Counted from the stretch's first letter, positions 16,197 to 25,018 are shown. The stretch is DNA of 38,155 nucleotides from Lachnospiraceae bacterium (GCA_910574885.1 CAJTDD010000038.1:1-38155), one strand, 5' to 3'. Translations and numbers: made by a program. The notes: a model not told the origin generated them from the sequence alone.

Positions 16197-17015
16197 ATGG
16201 AAGAACAAACAGCGTCAAAAGAACAATTCAAGAAATTGGAAGCTTTAAAAAATTATTTGAAAGGATTGGGAAGTGTTGCAGTTGCCTTTTCCGGCGGCGT
16301 GGATTCTACGTTTCTTCTGAAAACGGCACATGATGTTCTGGGGGATGATTGTATTGCGGTTACAGCAAGCTCCTGTTCTTTCCCGGAAAGGGAACTTGGA
16401 GAGGCCAGAGGCTTTTGTGCGGCAGAGGGAATACGCCACATTATAGTAGAATCAGAAGAATTGGAAATAGAAGGATTTGGTAAAAATCCTCCGAACCGCT
16501 GTTATCTGTGCAAACGGGAACTGTTTGAAAAAATCAGGGAAATTGCAAAACGGGAAAATATAAAGACTATCGCAGAAGGTTCTAACCTGGATGATGACGG
16601 AGATTATCGTCCTGGATTGCAGGCAGTGGCTGAATTTGGAATAAAAAGTCCGTTAAGAAACAGTGGAATGTCGAAAGCGGATATACGCATATTGTCAAAG
16701 ACTATGAGGCTTGCAACATGGAATAAGCAGTCCTTTGCCTGCCTTTCGTCCAGATTTGCATATGGAGAAACGATAAGCAGAGAAAAATTATCCATGGTGG
16801 ATCATGCGGAACAGTTGCTTTTGGATCTTGGATTTCATCAAGTGCGTGTACGAATTCATGATAAGATAGCAAGGATAGAAGTGATGCCGGATGAATTTGA
16901 AAAATTGCTGCGCAGCAGGGAGGACGTTGTAAATAAACTAAAAGAAGAGGGATTTACTTATATTACGATGGATCTGCAGGGATACCGGACAGGCAGTATG
17001 AATGAGATTCTGTGA
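16197..17015 (+). CDS. larE: LarE-family ATP-dependent sulfur transferase, three-cysteine type
   Basis: A 272-residue PP-loop protein. SGGVDS at 32-37 binds ATP. Three cysteines fit the LarE scheme: Cys102 and Cys105 in NRCYLCKRELF, and Cys182 in FACLSSRF. In Lactobacillus LarE the last one is the sacrificial sulfur donor for the nickel-pincer cofactor. LarE proteins with all three Cys are reported to hold a [4Fe-4S] cluster instead, which fits here. No larA, larB or larC is seen nearby; the neighbours are cysteine transport, LysR and pdxST. Its acceptor may be something other than lactate racemase cofactor. ATG at 16197 after AAAAAGGAGC. Confidence 0.85.
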   Translation: MEEQTASKEQFKKLEALKNYLKGLGSVAVAFSGGVDSTFLLKTAHDVLGDDCIAVTASSCSFPERELGEARGFCAAEGIRHIIVESEELEIEGFGKNPPNRCYLCKRELFEKIREIAKRENIKTIAEGSNLDDDGDYRPGLQAVAEFGIKSPLRNSGMSKADIRILSKTMRLATWNKQSFACLSSRFAYGETISREKLSMVDHAEQLLLDLGFHQVRVRIHDKIARIEVMPDEFEKLLRSREDVVNKLKEEGFTYITMDLQGYRTGSMNEIL

Positions 17016-17057
17016 ACTGTCAGTGTTTGGATTTAGAAAATATATGAGGGAAAAAAG

Positions 17058-17978
17058 ATGACATTAATTCAATTGCACTATCTGATTGTGATTGCAGAAA
17101 CAAACTCTTTGAATAAGGCAGCTGAACAGTTATATGTGTCACAGCCGTCCCTAACCAGTGCAATCAAAGAGCTGGAAAAAGAACTGGGAGTTACCCTGCT
17201 TTACAGGAGTGGAAGGGGAGTTACGCTGACCAATGACGGAGTGGAGTTTCTGCTTTATGCAAAACAGCTCTACAGTCAGTACGAGGCGGTTTTGGAAAAA
17301 TATGGAATGGGCGGCGCCCATAAGAAGAAATTTGGAGTGTCCACACAGCATTATTCTTTTGCAGTAAAAGCATTTGTAGATATGGCAAAGGAATTTGATA
17401 TGTCAAGATATGAATTTGCTGTCAGGGAAACAAGGACGGCGGAGGTAATCCGTGACGTCAGTACCATGAAAAGTGAGGTTGGTATCCTTTATCTTTGTGA
17501 TTTTAACCGGAAATCTATGGAAAAACTCTTAAAATCAGCGAGCCTAGAATTTCATCATCTCATAGAATGTCAGGCGTATGTTTATATTTGGAAGAATCAT
17601 CCGCTGGCGAAGGAAAAGACGATTCGATTCGAGCAGTTGAACGGATATCCCTGCCTGTCTTTTGAACAGGGAGATAACAGTTCCTTTTATTTTGCAGAAG
17701 AAATTCTCTCAACGAATGAGTACTCACAGGTTATCAAGGCAAATGACCGTGCGACGATGCTGAACCTGATGGTTGGCCTGAACGGCTATACTCTTTGCTC
17801 CGGGATTATCTGTGAGGAACTGAATGGAAGTGATTATATTGCGGTTCCCTTTCAGGAAGATGAGCAGAATCCAAACAGCGTGATGGAGATTGGATATGTT
17901 GTAAGAAAAAATACAATTTTAAGTAAAATGGGGGAATTGTATGTCGATAAATTGAAAAAGTATCTGCATATTTCCTGA
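17058..17978 (+). CDS. LysR-family transcriptional regulator
   Basis: A 306-residue LysR protein. The N-terminal winged helix (LHYLIVIAETNSLNKAAEQL, then VSQPSLTSAIKELEKELG) is followed by a two-lobe ligand domain from about 90 on. The ribosome site GAGGG precedes the ATG. It stands between larE and pdxST in one direction, with a 12-bp dyad at 18000-18041 between it and pdxS. Sulfur-related ligands are common in this family (CysB, CysL, YtlI), but its ligand cannot be read from the sequence. Confidence 0.88.
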   Translation: MTLIQLHYLIVIAETNSLNKAAEQLYVSQPSLTSAIKELEKELGVTLLYRSGRGVTLTNDGVEFLLYAKQLYSQYEAVLEKYGMGGAHKKKFGVSTQHYSFAVKAFVDMAKEFDMSRYEFAVRETRTAEVIRDVSTMKSEVGILYLCDFNRKSMEKLLKSASLEFHHLIECQAYVYIWKNHPLAKEKTIRFEQLNGYPCLSFEQGDNSSFYFAEEILSTNEYSQVIKANDRATMLNLMVGLNGYTLCSGIICEELNGSDYIAVPFQEDEQNPNSVMEIGYVVRKNTILSKMGELYVDKLKKYLHIS

Positions 17979-17999
17979 AAAAGAAACAAATAGATAAAT

Positions 18000-18041
18000 G
18001 GCATGGTTAAATAATATATAATTGGATATTTTAACAATGCC
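18000..18041 (+). promoter_or_regulatory. 12-bp dyad and AT-rich promoter region between lysR and pdxS
   Basis: GGCATGGTTAAA (18000-18011) and TTTAACAATGCC (18030-18041) match in 11 of 12 positions. The 18-base centre is AT-rich and contains TATAAT. It could be the end of the lysR transcript, or a regulator site controlling pdxST. No T run follows, so a regulatory role is slightly favoured. Confidence 0.4.
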
Positions 18042-18096
18042 AGTATTACGTTAATATTTATATAAACTTGCAGGAATGATTAAGGAGGAATCAGAC

Positions 18097-18972
18097 ATGG
18101 ATATGGAAAGATATGGATTGAACAGACAGTTGGCACAGATGTTAAAGGGCGGTGTGATCATGGATGTGACCACGCCTGAGCAGGCTGAAATAGCAGAAAA
18201 GGCAGGAGCATGTGCGGTTATGGCATTGGAGCGGATTCCTGCGGATATCCGTGCGGCAGGCGGTGTATCGAGAATGAGCGATCCCAAGATGATCAAAGGG
18301 ATTCAGGAGGCAGTGACAATCCCGGTTATGGCGAAATGCAGGATCGGACATTTTGTGGAGGCACAGATTTTAGAGGCGATAGAAATTGATTATATAGATG
18401 AAAGTGAGGTGCTTTCTCCGGCGGATGATTTATATCATATTGATAAGCGAAAATTCAAAGTTCCATTTGTGTGTGGAGCAAGAGATCTTGGAGAGGCGCT
18501 CCGAAGAATTAACGAAGGGGCATCGATGATTCGGACAAAGGGCGAGCCGGGAACCGGTGATGTGATCCAGGCTGTTCGGCACATGCGGATGATGAATCAG
18601 GAAATTGCAAAGATTGTTTCTATGCGTGAGGATGAATTGTTCGAGGAGGCAAAAAATCTTAGAGTACCTTATGAATTGGCAGAGTATGTACATAAAAACG
18701 GCCGCCTTCCGGTTGTGAATTTTGCGGCGGGAGGAGTTGCCACACCGGCAGACGCAGCCCTGATGATGCAGCTTGGCGCGGAGGGGGTTTTTGTGGGTTC
18801 GGGTATCTTTAAATCCGGAGATCCCAAGAAGCGCGCAACGGCAATCGTGAAAGCAGTGACGAATTATGAGGACAGCAGGCTGTTAGCAGAACTTTCAGAG
18901 GATCTTGGAGAGGCGATGGTGGGAATCAATGAGCAGGAAATAGAACTTCTGATGGCAGAGAGGGGCAGATAG
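18097..18972 (+). CDS. pdxS: Pyridoxal 5'-phosphate synthase, lyase subunit PdxS
   Basis: 291 residues from the ATG at 18097, preceded by AAGGAGG; the ATG at 18076 lies upstream of that site. It makes PLP from ribose 5-phosphate, glyceraldehyde 3-phosphate and ammonia as part of a 12+12 complex with PdxT. Asp23 (DVTTPEQA), Lys80 (MAKCRIGH) and Lys148 (TKGEPGTGD) correspond to the known catalytic residues, and the phosphate-binding end (AEGVFVGSGIFKS) is intact. PLP is the cofactor of CysK and MetY encoded on either side. One base separates its stop from pdxT. Confidence 0.96.
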   Translation: MDMERYGLNRQLAQMLKGGVIMDVTTPEQAEIAEKAGACAVMALERIPADIRAAGGVSRMSDPKMIKGIQEAVTIPVMAKCRIGHFVEAQILEAIEIDYIDESEVLSPADDLYHIDKRKFKVPFVCGARDLGEALRRINEGASMIRTKGEPGTGDVIQAVRHMRMMNQEIAKIVSMREDELFEEAKNLRVPYELAEYVHKNGRLPVVNFAAGGVATPADAALMMQLGAEGVFVGSGIFKSGDPKKRATAIVKAVTNYEDSRLLAELSEDLGEAMVGINEQEIELLMAERGR

Positions 18973-18973
18973 G

Positions 18974-19546
18974 ATGAAAGTTGCGGTACTTGCGGTTCAG
19001 GGAGCTTTTATTGAGCATCAAAAGAAACTGGAAAATCTGGGGGTATCCTGCATAGAGCTTCGTAAAAAAGATGATTTAGAGGAGAACTTCGATGGCCTGA
19101 TCTTGCCGGGAGGCGAGAGTACTGTCCAGGGGAAATTGTTGAAAGAATTGGGTATGTATCCTCTATTGAAGGAAAAGATTGTATGTGGGATGCCGGTGCT
19201 TGCGACCTGTGCGGGACTGATTCTTCTGGCAGAAAAATTGACCAATGATCAGCATGTCTATTTTGGAACACTTCCAGTAAAGGTGAAACGTAATGCTTAT
19301 GGCAGGCAGCTTGGAAGCTTTCACACGGAGCAGGAAATGAAAGGGATTGGAAAAGTTCCCATGACATTTATACGGGCGCCGTATATTGAGGAAGTTGGAG
19401 ATGGAGTGGAAATTCTTTCATCAGTGAAAGGTAAAATTGTGGCAGTGAAATGTGGAGTGCAGTATGGTATGGCGTTTCATCCGGAATTAGATAGGGACAA
19501 CAGAATACATGAAATGTTCCTGGATACGGTCAGGAACAGCAGTTAA
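18974..19546 (+). CDS. pdxT: Pyridoxal 5'-phosphate synthase, glutaminase subunit PdxT
   Basis: A 190-residue class I glutaminase that feeds ammonia to PdxS. The catalytic triad is visible: Cys79 in LATCAGLIL, and His169 and Glu171 in FHPEL. The GGEST motif at 47-51 is also conserved. Directly after pdxS (one base gap) and closed by the strong terminator at 19550, so pdxST ends a transcription unit. Confidence 0.95.
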   Translation: MKVAVLAVQGAFIEHQKKLENLGVSCIELRKKDDLEENFDGLILPGGESTVQGKLLKELGMYPLLKEKIVCGMPVLATCAGLILLAEKLTNDQHVYFGTLPVKVKRNAYGRQLGSFHTEQEMKGIGKVPMTFIRAPYIEEVGDGVEILSSVKGKIVAVKCGVQYGMAFHPELDRDNRIHEMFLDTVRNSS

Positions 19547-19549
19547 CGG

Positions 19550-19589
19550 ATATCTGGTTATAAATTGAATTTATAGCCAGATATTTTTT
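19550..19589 (+). terminator. Strong terminator after pdxT
   Basis: ATATCTGG-T-TATAAAT (19550-19565) pairs with ATTTATA-G-CCAGATAT (19569-19584), interrupted only by one T/G position, loop of 3, followed by TTTTT to 19589. Confidence 0.9.
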
Positions 19590-19596
19590 GCATGTA

Positions 19597-19628
19597 TTAG
19601 ACAAAATAAACCTATTATGCTAGTATAT
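19597..19628 (+). promoter_or_regulatory. metY promoter with CymR-like half-site pattern
   Basis: TAGACA (19598-19603), 17 bases, TAGTAT (19621-19626). The sequence ACCTATT (19610-19616), five bases, AGTATAT (19622-19628) overlays the spacer and -10 box and shares the ACCTATT-N5-AGTA pattern of the cysK promoter. This suggests control of both promoters by one repressor. Confidence 0.6.
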
Positions 19629-19658
19629 TTATAGGATTTAAAGAAGGAGGAATTTAAA

Positions 19659-20963
19659 ATGGCAAATATAAATGATTCAAAAAACTGGGGTTTTGAGACA
19701 AGGCAGTTACATATCGGGCAGGAACAGGCAGATCCGGTTACGGATGCAAGGGCAGTTCCAATCTATGCGACTACTTCTTATGTATTCCATGATTCACAGC
19801 ATGCGGCAGACCGTTTCGGACTTCGGGATGCGGGGAATATTTACGGAAGGCTGACGAATCCGACACAGGATATTTTTGAACAGCGGATTGCGTCTTTAGA
19901 GGGCGGCGTGGCAGCGCTGGCTGTGGCATCCGGTGCGGCGGCAATTACTTATACCTTCCAGGCGCTGGCGAAGGCAGGAGAACATATTGTGGCATCCAAG
20001 ACAATCTACGGAGGGACCTACAATCTGCTGGCACATACACTGCCATTGACAAATAATGTTACTACAACTTTTGTAGACCCGGAGGCAGAAGATTCCTTTG
20101 AGGCGGCGATCCAGGATAACACGAAGGCAATCTTTGTAGAAACTTTGGGCAATCCGAATTCCAATCTGGCAGATCTGGAAGAGCTTGCGAATCTTGCCCA
20201 TAAGCATCAGATCCCACTGGTAGTAGATTCTACATTTGCAACACCATATTTGATCCGCCCGATTGAATATGGGGCTGATATTGTGGTTCATTCCGCAACA
20301 AAATTTATCGGAGGCCATGGAACAGCGATTGGCGGTGTAATTGTTGACAGCGGTAATTTTGACTGGAAAGCCTCCGGAAGATATCCGTGGATTTCAGAAG
20401 CGAATCCAAGTTATCACGGAGTATCTTTCGCAGATGCGGCGGGGGCGGCGGCTTTCGTGACCTATATCCGTGCAGTCATCCTGCGCGATACGGGGGCGAC
20501 GCTTTCCCCATTCCATGCGTTTCTGTTCCTGCAGGGGCTTGAGACGTTATCGCTCCGGGTGGAGCGCCATGTAAGCAATGCGCTGAAAATTGTAGAATAT
20601 CTTGCGAGCCATCCGCAGGTAGAGGCAGTGCATCATCCGTCCCTTGAGGGTGAGCCCAGCCATGAACTGTATCAGAAATATCTTCCGGAAGGCGGCGGTT
20701 CCATTTTTACATTTGAGATTAAGGGAGATGCAAAGACGGCACAGACATTTATCGACCATCTTGCGATTTTCTCGCTGCTGGCAAATGTAGCGGATGTGAA
20801 ATCACTGGTGATCCATCCCGCGACGACTACCCACAGCCAAAGTACGGAGGAAGAACTTCTAGAGCAGGGGATCAAGCCGAATACAATCCGTCTTTCTATT
20901 GGTATCGAGAAAGTGGAAGATTTGATCGCCGCGCTGGATGAAGCATTTGAGGCAGTGAAATAG
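19659..20963 (+). CDS. metY: O-acetylhomoserine sulfhydrylase / aminocarboxypropyltransferase
   Basis: A 434-residue PLP enzyme of the Cys/Met metabolism family. It joins sulfide (or methanethiol) to O-acetylhomoserine, giving homocysteine (or methionine). The PLP lysine is Lys215 in HSATKFIGGHGT, other family marks are VPIYATTSYVF, GRLTNPTQ and VVDSTFATP, and the length suits MetY rather than the shorter cystathionine enzymes. AAGGAGG precedes the ATG. It has its own promoter (19597) with a possible CymR-type site. With CysK it gives the island both routes of sulfide assimilation. Confidence 0.94.
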   Translation: MANINDSKNWGFETRQLHIGQEQADPVTDARAVPIYATTSYVFHDSQHAADRFGLRDAGNIYGRLTNPTQDIFEQRIASLEGGVAALAVASGAAAITYTFQALAKAGEHIVASKTIYGGTYNLLAHTLPLTNNVTTTFVDPEAEDSFEAAIQDNTKAIFVETLGNPNSNLADLEELANLAHKHQIPLVVDSTFATPYLIRPIEYGADIVVHSATKFIGGHGTAIGGVIVDSGNFDWKASGRYPWISEANPSYHGVSFADAAGAAAFVTYIRAVILRDTGATLSPFHAFLFLQGLETLSLRVERHVSNALKIVEYLASHPQVEAVHHPSLEGEPSHELYQKYLPEGGGSIFTFEIKGDAKTAQTFIDHLAIFSLLANVADVKSLVIHPATTTHSQSTEEELLEQGIKPNTIRLSIGIEKVEDLIAALDEAFEAVK

Positions 20964-20992
20964 CCTGCAAATAAAAGTGCGGGGAAGGGATT

Positions 20993-21625
20993 ATGGGAAA
21001 CAATATAAAACAACTGCTTTGTTTTGGAGATTCTAATACATGGGGGCTGAATGGAGAAACAGGGATGAGGCTCCCTTGGGAACAGCGCTGGACAGGTCTG
21101 CTACAGAAAAAGCTGGGTGAAGATGCATATCATGTTATTGAAGAAGGATTATGCGGGAGAACAACGGTATTTGAAGACCCGTTAAGGAAAGGACGGCGGG
21201 GAACAGCATTGCTGCCGATATTACTGGAAACCCATGCACAGGTGGATGGAATAGTCCTTATGCTTGGAACCAATGACTGTAAAAGCGTATATGGGGCATC
21301 GGCAGAAGTGATTGGAAAGGGGATCATTCTGTTACTGAACCAGATTAATGAGTATGCAGATAAGGCAAAAGTTTTGTTAGTATCCCCGATCCATCTTGGC
21401 GAAAAAGTTTTCCACGAAGGATATGACGGAGAATTTTCCAAACAGTCCGTTGCATTGTCCAGAAATTTGGATCAGGTATATGAGGGTATAGCCGCAGAAC
21501 GGAATCTGAGTTTTATGAAAGCGTCGGCATATGTAAGCTGTTGTGACGCAGATCAGGAGCATATGGATGCACATGGACATGGAGTGTTCGCAGAAGCCGT
21601 TTATACGATTATAAGAGATTGGTAA
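20993..21625 (+). CDS. SGNH/GDSL-family hydrolase
   Basis: A 210-residue cytosolic esterase-like protein with no signal peptide. Block I FGDSNTWG carries Ser14, block III is GTND (Asn93), and block V is DQEH with Asp186 and His189, giving the full Ser-Asp-His set. It lies 29 bases after metY and is probably cotranscribed. Family members remove acyl groups from lipids, sugars or small molecules. Given the neighbours, deacetylation of an O-acetyl amino acid is a conceivable job but is speculation. Confidence 0.85.
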   Translation: MGNNIKQLLCFGDSNTWGLNGETGMRLPWEQRWTGLLQKKLGEDAYHVIEEGLCGRTTVFEDPLRKGRRGTALLPILLETHAQVDGIVLMLGTNDCKSVYGASAEVIGKGIILLLNQINEYADKAKVLLVSPIHLGEKVFHEGYDGEFSKQSVALSRNLDQVYEGIAAERNLSFMKASAYVSCCDADQEHMDAHGHGVFAEAVYTIIRDW

Positions 21626-21659
21626 CGGTATAGAAGAAACAATCTATTAGAATACATAT

Positions 21660-21695
21660 CCCGGCGAAAAATCTTACAGTCAGTTTTTTGTCGGG
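21660..21695 (+). other. 12-bp hairpin before yezD
   Basis: CCCGGCGAAAAA (21660-21671) pairs with TTTTTTGTCGGG (21684-21695) with two G-U pairs and a 12-nt loop. The T run sits within the stem rather than after it. Possibly a terminator after the hydrolase gene, or a regulatory leader structure. No T-box or SAM-riboswitch features were recognised here. Confidence 0.45.
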
Positions 21696-21707
21696 ATTGG
21701 GAAAGGG

Positions 21708-21860
21708 ATGAGATGTCAGGTGTCGGAAGACAGAAAAAATGATGAATACATAAAACTGCTAAGACAGATAGTGGAAGAATTAAAATTTGGTTCTGTTACT
21801 CTGACAGTACAGGACGGCAGAATTGTCCAGATACAAAAAGAAGAGAAAATAAGAATATAA
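21708..21860 (+). CDS. yezD: YezD-like small protein (DUF2292)
   Basis: A 50-residue protein missing from ordinary size cut-offs. The core (LLRQIVEELKFGSVTLTVQDG then GRIVQIQKEEKIRI) matches YezD, a small family often found beside sulfur-assimilation and methionine genes in Firmicutes. Start: ATG at 21708, with GTG at 21720 as the alternative that gives the usual family length of about 46. Biochemical role unknown. It precedes metNI by 94 bases, in the same direction. Confidence 0.72.
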   Translation: MRCQVSEDRKNDEYIKLLRQIVEELKFGSVTLTVQDGRIVQIQKEEKIRI

Positions 21861-21954
21861 ACTGACTGGAAAACCAGAGGTTTTATTGATATAGGTTATA
21901 GAAGCTATATCTTTAAAGTCTCTTTTTTATTGTCTTGTGGGAAGGATGAGAAAT

Positions 21955-22992
21955 ATGAGCGGTAAAAGTATGATAAGACTGGATCATATATATAAGAAAT
22001 TTTACGGAAAAAAGGAAGAAGTTCTTGCCGTCAGGGATGTCAGCATGGAAATAGAAAAAGGTGAAATATTTGGCATCATAGGATTTTCCGGAGCCGGGAA
22101 ATCCACGCTGGTCAGATGTATCAATCTGTTGGAGCATCCAACAGAAGGCGCAGTATATTTTGGCGATACAAATCTGATGATGGCAGGATCGGGAGAACTT
22201 AGAAAGATACGCCAAAGAATGGGAATGATTTTCCAACAGTTTAATTTATTGGAGCAGAGGAATGTAATTGAAAATATCTGTTATCCGCTGGAACTTGCCA
22301 GAGTAAAAAAGAAAGATAGATTAAAGAGGGCAAAAGAACTGCTGGAGCTGGTTGATCTGACTGAAAAGGAGAAGGCATATCCGTCGCAGTTGTCTGGAGG
22401 CCAAAAGCAGAGAGTGGCTATTGCCAGGGCCCTGGCAACAAATCCGGAAGTACTGCTGTGCGACGAGGCGACTAGTGCGTTAGATCCAATTACTACCAGA
22501 TCTATTTTGGAGCTTCTAAAGAAGATTAACCAATCATACGGGGTGACTATGATTGTCATTACCCATGAGATGAAGGTTGCAGAGCAGATCTGCGACAGAA
22601 TCGCGGTTATGAGTGAGGGGGAAATTGTAGAATCCGGAACCGTAAAGGAGATTTTCCTGAATCCCAGGTCAGAAACGGCAAGAAAGCTGATCCTGCCCGA
22701 TCATCAGCAGGATGAAATGGGGAACGACAGAAAGATATTGAGGATTGCATTTGACGGACAATCTTCTTTTGATCCAATTGTTTCTGAATTAGCAGTGTAC
22801 TGTAATGAATTGATTAATATTCTCGGAGCGAATACACAGAACATTGGAGGTAAGGCATATGGGCAGATTTTGATTGAACAGCCTGAAAATGAAAAGACAT
22901 GTAGGAAGATCAGGCAATTTTTAAAAGAAAAAAAGATATACTTTGAGGAAGGAGGAAATTATGAGCCAGGAAATGATAGAGTTGCTTGTTAA
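21955..22992 (+). CDS. metN: Methionine ABC transporter ATPase MetN with NIL domain
   Basis: 345 residues from the ATG at 21955, nine bases after GGGAAGG; GTG at 21937 and ATG at 21946 are alternatives. Walker A GFSGAGKST at 43-51, signature LSGGQKQR, Walker B VLLCDEATSALDP, and switch His in VITHEM are present. The C-terminal ~80 residues (ILRIAFDGQSSFDPIVSEL onward) form the NIL/ACT-like domain that binds methionine and shuts the transporter off. It drives the MetI permease, whose start lies 32 bases inside this gene. Confidence 0.93.
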   Translation: MSGKSMIRLDHIYKKFYGKKEEVLAVRDVSMEIEKGEIFGIIGFSGAGKSTLVRCINLLEHPTEGAVYFGDTNLMMAGSGELRKIRQRMGMIFQQFNLLEQRNVIENICYPLELARVKKKDRLKRAKELLELVDLTEKEKAYPSQLSGGQKQRVAIARALATNPEVLLCDEATSALDPITTRSILELLKKINQSYGVTMIVITHEMKVAEQICDRIAVMSEGEIVESGTVKEIFLNPRSETARKLILPDHQQDEMGNDRKILRIAFDGQSSFDPIVSELAVYCNELINILGANTQNIGGKAYGQILIEQPENEKTCRKIRQFLKEKKIYFEEGGNYEPGNDRVAC

Positions 22993-23623
22993 GGGAACTG
23001 GAGAAACATTATATATGGTGTTGGTTTCTACGGGATTTGCTTATTTGATAGGAATTCCACTGGGAGTGCTGGTATATGTGACTGATACGAACAGCATCTG
23101 TAGAAACAGGGGGATTAATCTGGCAGTGGGAGGAATTATTAATTTGGTCCGCTCAATTCCGTTTCTGATTCTGTTGGTGGCAATCCTTCCATTTACAAGG
23201 TGGGTAGTGGGAACCAGTATCGGTTCCACTGCAACCGTTGTCCCGTTAGTGGCAGCGGCAGCGCCTTATGTGGCCCGCATGGTGGAATCTTCTCTAAAGG
23301 AAGTAAACGAGGGGGTAATTGAAGCGGCACAGGCAATGGGGTCATCAGCATTTCAGATTATCTGTAAAGTGCTTCTCCCGGAAGCCAGGCCTTCCTTGGT
23401 TGTCGGGGTTACAATTTCATTGGCAACAATACTTGGCTATTCTGCTATGGCAGGATTTGTCGGCGGCGGCGGTTTAGGAGCGATTGCAACCAACTATGGA
23501 TATTATCGGTACGACAGTGAAACCATGCTGATTACTGTGGTTTTGTTGGTAGTAATTGTACAGTTGTTTCAGGAGGGGGGTCTGTGGTTAGTAAATCGGA
23601 TTGATAAGCGGATTAAACAATAG
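22961..23623 (+). CDS. metI: Methionine ABC transporter permease MetI
   Basis: 220 residues from the ATG at 22961 (AAGGAGG seven bases before); the upstream ATG at 22943 lacks such a site. About five membrane segments. The coupling loop EGVIEAAQAMGSSAFQIICKVLLPEA and the final GFVGGGGLGAIATNYGYYRY are typical of MetI. It overlaps metN and is followed after 21 bases by tcyP. Confidence 0.93.
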   Translation: MSQEMIELLVKGTGETLYMVLVSTGFAYLIGIPLGVLVYVTDTNSICRNRGINLAVGGIINLVRSIPFLILLVAILPFTRWVVGTSIGSTATVVPLVAAAAPYVARMVESSLKEVNEGVIEAAQAMGSSAFQIICKVLLPEARPSLVVGVTISLATILGYSAMAGFVGGGGLGAIATNYGYYRYDSETMLITVVLLVVIVQLFQEGGLWLVNRIDKRIKQ

Positions 23624-23644
23624 GAAAAAACAGGAGGAGATTTT

Positions 23645-24988
23645 ATGGATGTTAGTATTTTATCAATTGCTTCCGTGACTGTTACAGTCATTTTGTTTGG
23701 AGTGCTGTCTTATTTGGGAAGGAAAAAGAATATTGACTTTGGAGTGTTGACGGTACTTGCACTTATTTTTGGAATTTTAATTGGAATTGTATTTAGAAAC
23801 CATGTGGAATTAACGGCGGTTTTTGGAAAAATATATGCGAATGTTATATCTGCGCTTGTGATTCCATTATTATTTGTAAGTATTATTTCAAGCATATCAT
23901 CTTTAGAAAATATAAGGAAACTGAAAACAATCGGCTTAAAAAGTATATTCTGGCTGATTGCAAATACTTTTACTGCTTCAGTACTTACACTTATAATTGC
24001 AGGAAATTTAAAAATAGGAAAAGCAATAAATTTTACATTGCCCGCAGATTATGATGTAAGAGAAGTGCCAGGGTTTCTTGATACAATTGTTGGATTGTTT
24101 CCCAAGAATATTGTAGCGCATGCAGCAAATGGGGAAATAATTCCTTTCATTGTTTTTACAATTCTTGTGGGAGTTGCGCTTGTATATTTGCAGGGACAGA
24201 ACAATGAAGAAGCAGCACCATTTAAAAATTTTATAGATTCAGCAAACAAACTGATGTTTATAATTGTAGAATTTGTAATTGATCTGACTCCATTTGCAGT
24301 GCTTTCGCTTATTGCAAATGCTGTAAGTACATATGGTGTTGCAGAACTGGTTCCATTATTGGGTATTCTTGCATTAGCTTATATCTTATGTGCGATTCAA
24401 ATGTTTATCATTGATGGGGCTTTAATTCAAATTGTTGGAGGGTTAAATCCGCTAAAATTTTTTCGGGGATTCTGGCCTGCTCAGGTGGTTGCATTTACTT
24501 CACAATCCAGTGTGGGAACAATACCGGTTACTATAAAACAATTGGTATCTGAACTTGGGGTGAATGAAGATATTGCGTCATTTATTGCAGCTCTTGGGGC
24601 AAATCTTGGAATGCCGGCCTGTGCAGGTATTTGGCCAATGCTTTTAGCGGTACTTGCAATTAATATTTTTGATATACCATATTCATTAGGACAATATGTA
24701 TTTTTGATCGTGCTTACACTAATCGTTTCCATTGGGACGGTAGGGGTTCCAGGTACATCTACAGTGACAACAACAGCAATTTTTACAGCAGTGGGACTGC
24801 CGGTGGAAATTATAGTGCTTTTGGTTCCAATTTCAAGTATTGTTGATATGATGCGTACAGCAACAAACGTGACGGGAGCAGCAACAGCAGCGATACTCGT
24901 TGCAAAATCGGAACAGCTTCTTGATTGTGAAATATATAATCATAGAGGTGGTTCAGAAAAATTAGGAAATGCAGTTACACAGCATTAA
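23645..24988 (+). CDS. tcyP: L-cystine:cation symporter of the TcyP type
   Basis: A 447-residue membrane protein of the dicarboxylate/amino-acid:cation symporter family, about eight to ten membrane segments plus two hairpin loops. The Ser-rich loop QSSVGTIPVTIKQL and the GTVGVPGTSTVTTTAIF hairpin fit TcyP/YdjN cystine carriers better than glutamate carriers. It is richer in A/T codons than its neighbours, which suggests a separate origin. It sits between metI and metQ, splitting the usual metNIQ order. AGGAGG precedes the ATG. Confidence 0.85.
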   Translation: MDVSILSIASVTVTVILFGVLSYLGRKKNIDFGVLTVLALIFGILIGIVFRNHVELTAVFGKIYANVISALVIPLLFVSIISSISSLENIRKLKTIGLKSIFWLIANTFTASVLTLIIAGNLKIGKAINFTLPADYDVREVPGFLDTIVGLFPKNIVAHAANGEIIPFIVFTILVGVALVYLQGQNNEEAAPFKNFIDSANKLMFIIVEFVIDLTPFAVLSLIANAVSTYGVAELVPLLGILALAYILCAIQMFIIDGALIQIVGGLNPLKFFRGFWPAQVVAFTSQSSVGTIPVTIKQLVSELGVNEDIASFIAALGANLGMPACAGIWPMLLAVLAINIFDIPYSLGQYVFLIVLTLIVSIGTVGVPGTSTVTTTAIFTAVGLPVEIIVLLVPISSIVDMMRTATNVTGAATAAILVAKSEQLLDCEIYNHRGGSEKLGNAVTQH

Positions 24989-25018
24989 TGAATTCATAGA
25001 AAAAGGAGAATAATTATA

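Noticed and set aside
21626..21954. SAM riboswitch or T-box before metN
   Set aside because: The intervals are short and no specifier-loop, T-box or SAM-riboswitch core sequence was recognised; only a plain hairpin is seen.
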